Source: an uncultured Candidatus Saccharibacteria bacterium (GTDB lineage Bacteria; Patescibacteriota; Saccharimonadia; Saccharimonadales; Saccharimonadaceae). From it: 64,000 bases of DNA. Below the pieces are notes generated by a model. The model was not told the DNA's origin, ran no database searches, and was given only the letters and a program-made list of their open reading frames with translations. Below are positions 62,421 through 64,000 of this stretch, one piece after another; positions within the stretch are counted from its first letter, which is position 1, and each line of letters opens with the position of its first letter. Both the position numbers and the translations under genes were made by a program. Location of the stretch: contig CAMNAK010000001.1 in assembly GCA_946530965.1 (NCBI GenBank), forward strand, positions 1-64,000, in the 5' to 3' direction.

Positions 62421-62497
62421 GCAGGTTTGACAGGTTAACCTATCAAACTAGTCAAACTTGTCGAGCTAATCCAACTTGTCAAACTAGCCGAACCTGC
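62421..62497. repeat. hairpin with internal word repeats
   Basis: GCAGGTT (62421-62427) pairs with AACCTGC (62491-62497). Inside lie the near-palindrome AGGTTAACCT and repeated words CAAACTAG and (C)CAACTTGTC / CAAACTTGTC in mirrored order. Nothing coding. Confidence 0.5.
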
Positions 62498-62504
62498 GCA
62501 AAAC

Positions 62505-62602
62505 ATATAGATTAACTTGCGATTTTCGCAAGTTAATACACCTGAGCGATATGGCCTTATCTGTAAAAACTTGCAGATTTTGCAAGCTAATGAACATATA
62601 GG
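62505..62602. repeat. dispersed double-hairpin repeat, copy 4
   Basis: TTAACTTGC-N7-GCAAGTTAA (62512-62536), ACACCTGAGCGATAT, ATCTGTAAAAA, then CTTGC-N7-GCAAG (62570-62586), CTAATGAACATATA. Same orientation as copy 2. Confidence 0.82.
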
Positions 62603-62653
62603 CAAATCTTATGGTTCTGTGGCTAAGAACGGGGGTGATAAGAATGAAAATTA

Positions 62654-62682
62654 TTGACAAAAATAGCAAAAAGTAGTATAAT
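62654..62682 (+). promoter_or_regulatory. perfect consensus promoter of the 62741 gene
   Basis: TTGACA, 17 nt, TATAAT. The ~50-nt leader holds GGAGG twice; AGAC / GTCT (about 62713-62735) can loop out the second, real site. Confidence 0.9.
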
Positions 62683-62740
62683 AGAAAAAGCTAAATATCT
62701 TCGGAGGTGTTTAGACTACTACAAAAAGGAGGTCTCTATT

Positions 62741-63376
62741 ATGAGATCGATGTTCTTTCATTTTACTGGTCTTGAGCTGAGTCTGGACGATAACTCTGTT
62801 CTTTCTAAGCCTAACGGCAAGCCTGTAGACATGAGCGCCGCAGTTCCTGCAACCTTCAAGGATGGCATTGTCTCTGTTGAGGTTAAAAACCTTGCAGACG
62901 TAATCGTCCTCGAGGTTCCCGAGAATGCAAGCATTCACATGTATGTTCTCCATGACGCCTATACCAACCTTATCTATGTGGGTAGCGGCAAGAAGAACAT
63001 ACAGGCTGTCGTAGGGATGCTCGAGAGCGAAAAGATATGGCATCTGAAGCACGAGTATACAGTTATTACTCACTATAGCAATTCCTTCTGGGAGGCTGTG
63101 CTGCGTCGCTTCGCTGTAAAGCCTGAGGGATTCGCTGCTCCTAAGCCTGATAAGCCTGTTACTGTTAAGCCTGTGATCCACCGCGACGCTACTGCTGGGA
63201 CTGAAACTGCAGTTGGGGTTGAAATCAGAGAACAGGGTAAGTCTCTTGCTGAGCGCATCGCAGCTCGTTCTGCTCAGTATGCTCAGGAGGCACCCAAAAA
63301 GGAGGCTCCTGTAACCGAGGAAAAGCCCAAGGCATCCGCAGCTGACTTCTTCAAGGACCGCCACCGCAAGGCCTAA
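62741..63376 (+). CDS. unknown soluble protein, possible degenerate GIY-YIG domain
   Basis: 211 residues. Residues ~65-125 (MYVLHDAYTNLIYVGSG, then FWEAVLRRF) recall the order of a GIY-YIG domain, but the Arg expected after the second motif is missing, so catalysis is doubtful. The C-terminal third is Pro/Glu/Lys-rich and ends ADFFKDRHRKA, close to KDFFGDRH in the 7131 protein. I found no CCA Pro codon. A longer frame upstream starts in the -35 box and is rejected. Own promoter, GGAGG and terminator. Confidence 0.68.
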   Translation: MRSMFFHFTGLELSLDDNSVLSKPNGKPVDMSAAVPATFKDGIVSVEVKNLADVIVLEVPENASIHMYVLHDAYTNLIYVGSGKKNIQAVVGMLESEKIWHLKHEYTVITHYSNSFWEAVLRRFAVKPEGFAAPKPDKPVTVKPVIHRDATAGTETAVGVEIREQGKSLAERIAARSAQYAQEAPKKEAPVTEEKPKASAADFFKDRHRKA

Positions 63377-63402
63377 TAGCTCAGTCCAGTAAATCCAAAC
63401 CA

Positions 63403-63436
63403 ACCGCCCCAGCGTTCTGCAGGGGCGGCTTTTTCT
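63403..63436 (+). terminator. terminator of the 62741 gene
   Basis: CCGCCCC / GGGGCGG stem followed by CTTTTTC. Confidence 0.88.
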
Positions 63437-63532
63437 TGGTTTAATAACGGCCCAGATGGACTCCGCGCTAGCTAGAACGGCGCATTGATTTTATGCTAAA
63501 ATATATTCGATAAAAATTGAAAGGAAATAAGT

Positions 63533-64000
63533 ATGGCTCCTCTGGGCGTTGTATTAACAATCTTATTATTAGTTCTATTATTCATTATTCTTCCAGGACT
63601 ACGCGTCGTTCGTCAGTTCGAAAGCGGTGTCGTATTCCGTCTTGGTAAGCTCCATGGTATTAAAAGGCCAGGTCTACACGTAATCGTTCCTTACATCGAT
63701 ACGATTTCTCGTGTAGATATGCGTACTACCCCAATCGATGTTCCAAAACAGGAAGTTATTACAAGAGATAACGTTACAGTTGGCGTCGATGCGATCGTCT
63801 ACTTCCGTGTTCTAGATCCACAGAAGGCGCTCCTTGAAACAACTAACTATATCTATGCAACCACAAACTTTGCTCAGGCTGCACTTCGCGATATTACGGG
63901 TAACTTCGAACTTGATGAGCTTCTAAGCAAGCGCGACGAAATCTCTGCAAAGATTAAAGAGATTGTCGATAAAGAAACAGATAAGTGGGGTATCGATATT
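63533..64000 (+). CDS. SPFH/band 7 (stomatin-like) protein, N-terminal part
   Basis: First 156 residues; the gene continues past the window. An N-terminal hydrophobic hairpin (about 4-22, VVLTILLLVLLFIILPG) is followed by the SPFH domain: FESGVVFRLGKLHGIKRPGLH, IDTISRVDMRT, ITRDNVTVGVDAIVYFRV, and AALRDITGNFELDELL. Slipin/stomatin proteins form membrane scaffolds. AAAGGA precedes the ATG by 8 nt, and a TAAAAT lies about 30 nt further up. Confidence 0.92.
   Translation, partial: MAPLGVVLTILLLVLLFIILPGLRVVRQFESGVVFRLGKLHGIKRPGLHVIVPYIDTISRVDMRTTPIDVPKQEVITRDNVTVGVDAIVYFRVLDPQKALLETTNYIYATTNFAQAALRDITGNFELDELLSKRDEISAKIKEIVDKETDKWGIDI

Noticed and set aside
62421..62497. Integron attC site
   Set aside because: No correctly placed RYYYAAC / GTTRRRY core pair, and neighbouring genes are not cassette-like arrays.
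33801..62602. CRISPR array
   Set aside because: The repeats are tens of kb apart in two orientations with no spacers; no cas genes.
62654..62740. Longer N-terminus for the 62741 protein
   Set aside because: The extension would start within the -35 box and run through the promoter; GGAGG sits before the ATG at 62741.

Overview
The window looks like a chromosomal segment of a Patescibacteria/CPR bacterium, most likely Candidatus Saccharibacteria (TM7). This rests on compact housekeeping genes that lack the usual C-terminal domains (AlaRS without C-Ala, TruB without PUA), duplicated type IV pilin-like genes, FtsE/FtsX followed by a PcsB-like CHAP hydrolase, MoxR/DUF58/von Willebrand genes, and many lineage-specific proteins. 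UGA is read as stop here: release factor 2 is present and one gene ends in TGA. That argues against Gracilibacteria and Absconditabacteria. Everything was read by eye; no database search was run.

Layout. 1-620: 3' end of 23S rRNA, 5S rRNA and palindromic spacer. 0.6-7.1 kb: membrane protein, pilin, two divergent P-type ATPases. 7.1-10.5 kb: membrane proteins and a DUF2130 protein. 10.6-14.2 kb: divergent nusA and RNase J. 14.3-15.5 kb: thioredoxin-like membrane protein and a second pilin. 15.6-22 kb: truB, prfB, ftsE-ftsX-CHAP hydrolase, S41 protease. 22-25.7 kb: DUF4868 (KwaB-like) protein, TatD, two small genes, cysteine desulfurase. 25.7-31.7 kb (minus): seven-gene MoxR/DUF58/Bat-like operon. 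31.8-37.7 kb: mnmA, DUF1653, then an accessory stretch (unknown genes, RhuM-like protein, DJ-1/PfpI, a RelA/SpoT-type alarmone synthetase split by a frameshift). 37.8-46.3 kb: alaS, DsbA-like oxidoreductase, non-coding RNA candidates, ftsA, rluB, a two-component pair whose regulator carries a very long Pro/Ala tail. 46.4-53.2 kb: unknown gene, large membrane protein, ruvX, mltG, LysM-CHAP hydrolase, obgE. 53.2-55.8 kb: a candidate stand-alone RNA gene, a Thr-rich secreted protein with a structured leader, and a micro-ORF. 55.8-64 kb: tsaC/Sua5, gpmI, galU, DUF167, rarA, a tandem Nudix protein, a repeat-dense intergenic region, an unknown gene, and the start of an SPFH protein.

Two expression styles stand out. 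Many housekeeping genes have a TATAAT-like box 6-8 nt before the start codon, so their mRNAs should be leaderless. A set of unknown or surface genes instead has near-consensus TTGACA-17-TATAAT promoters, 60-165 nt leaders rich in hairpins, and strong Shine-Dalgarno sites; several of these also avoid the Pro codon CCA that the core genes favour. A dispersed double-hairpin repeat of about 95 bp occurs four times, only between genes and in both orientations. No CRISPR array, tRNA gene, transposase or prophage was seen.
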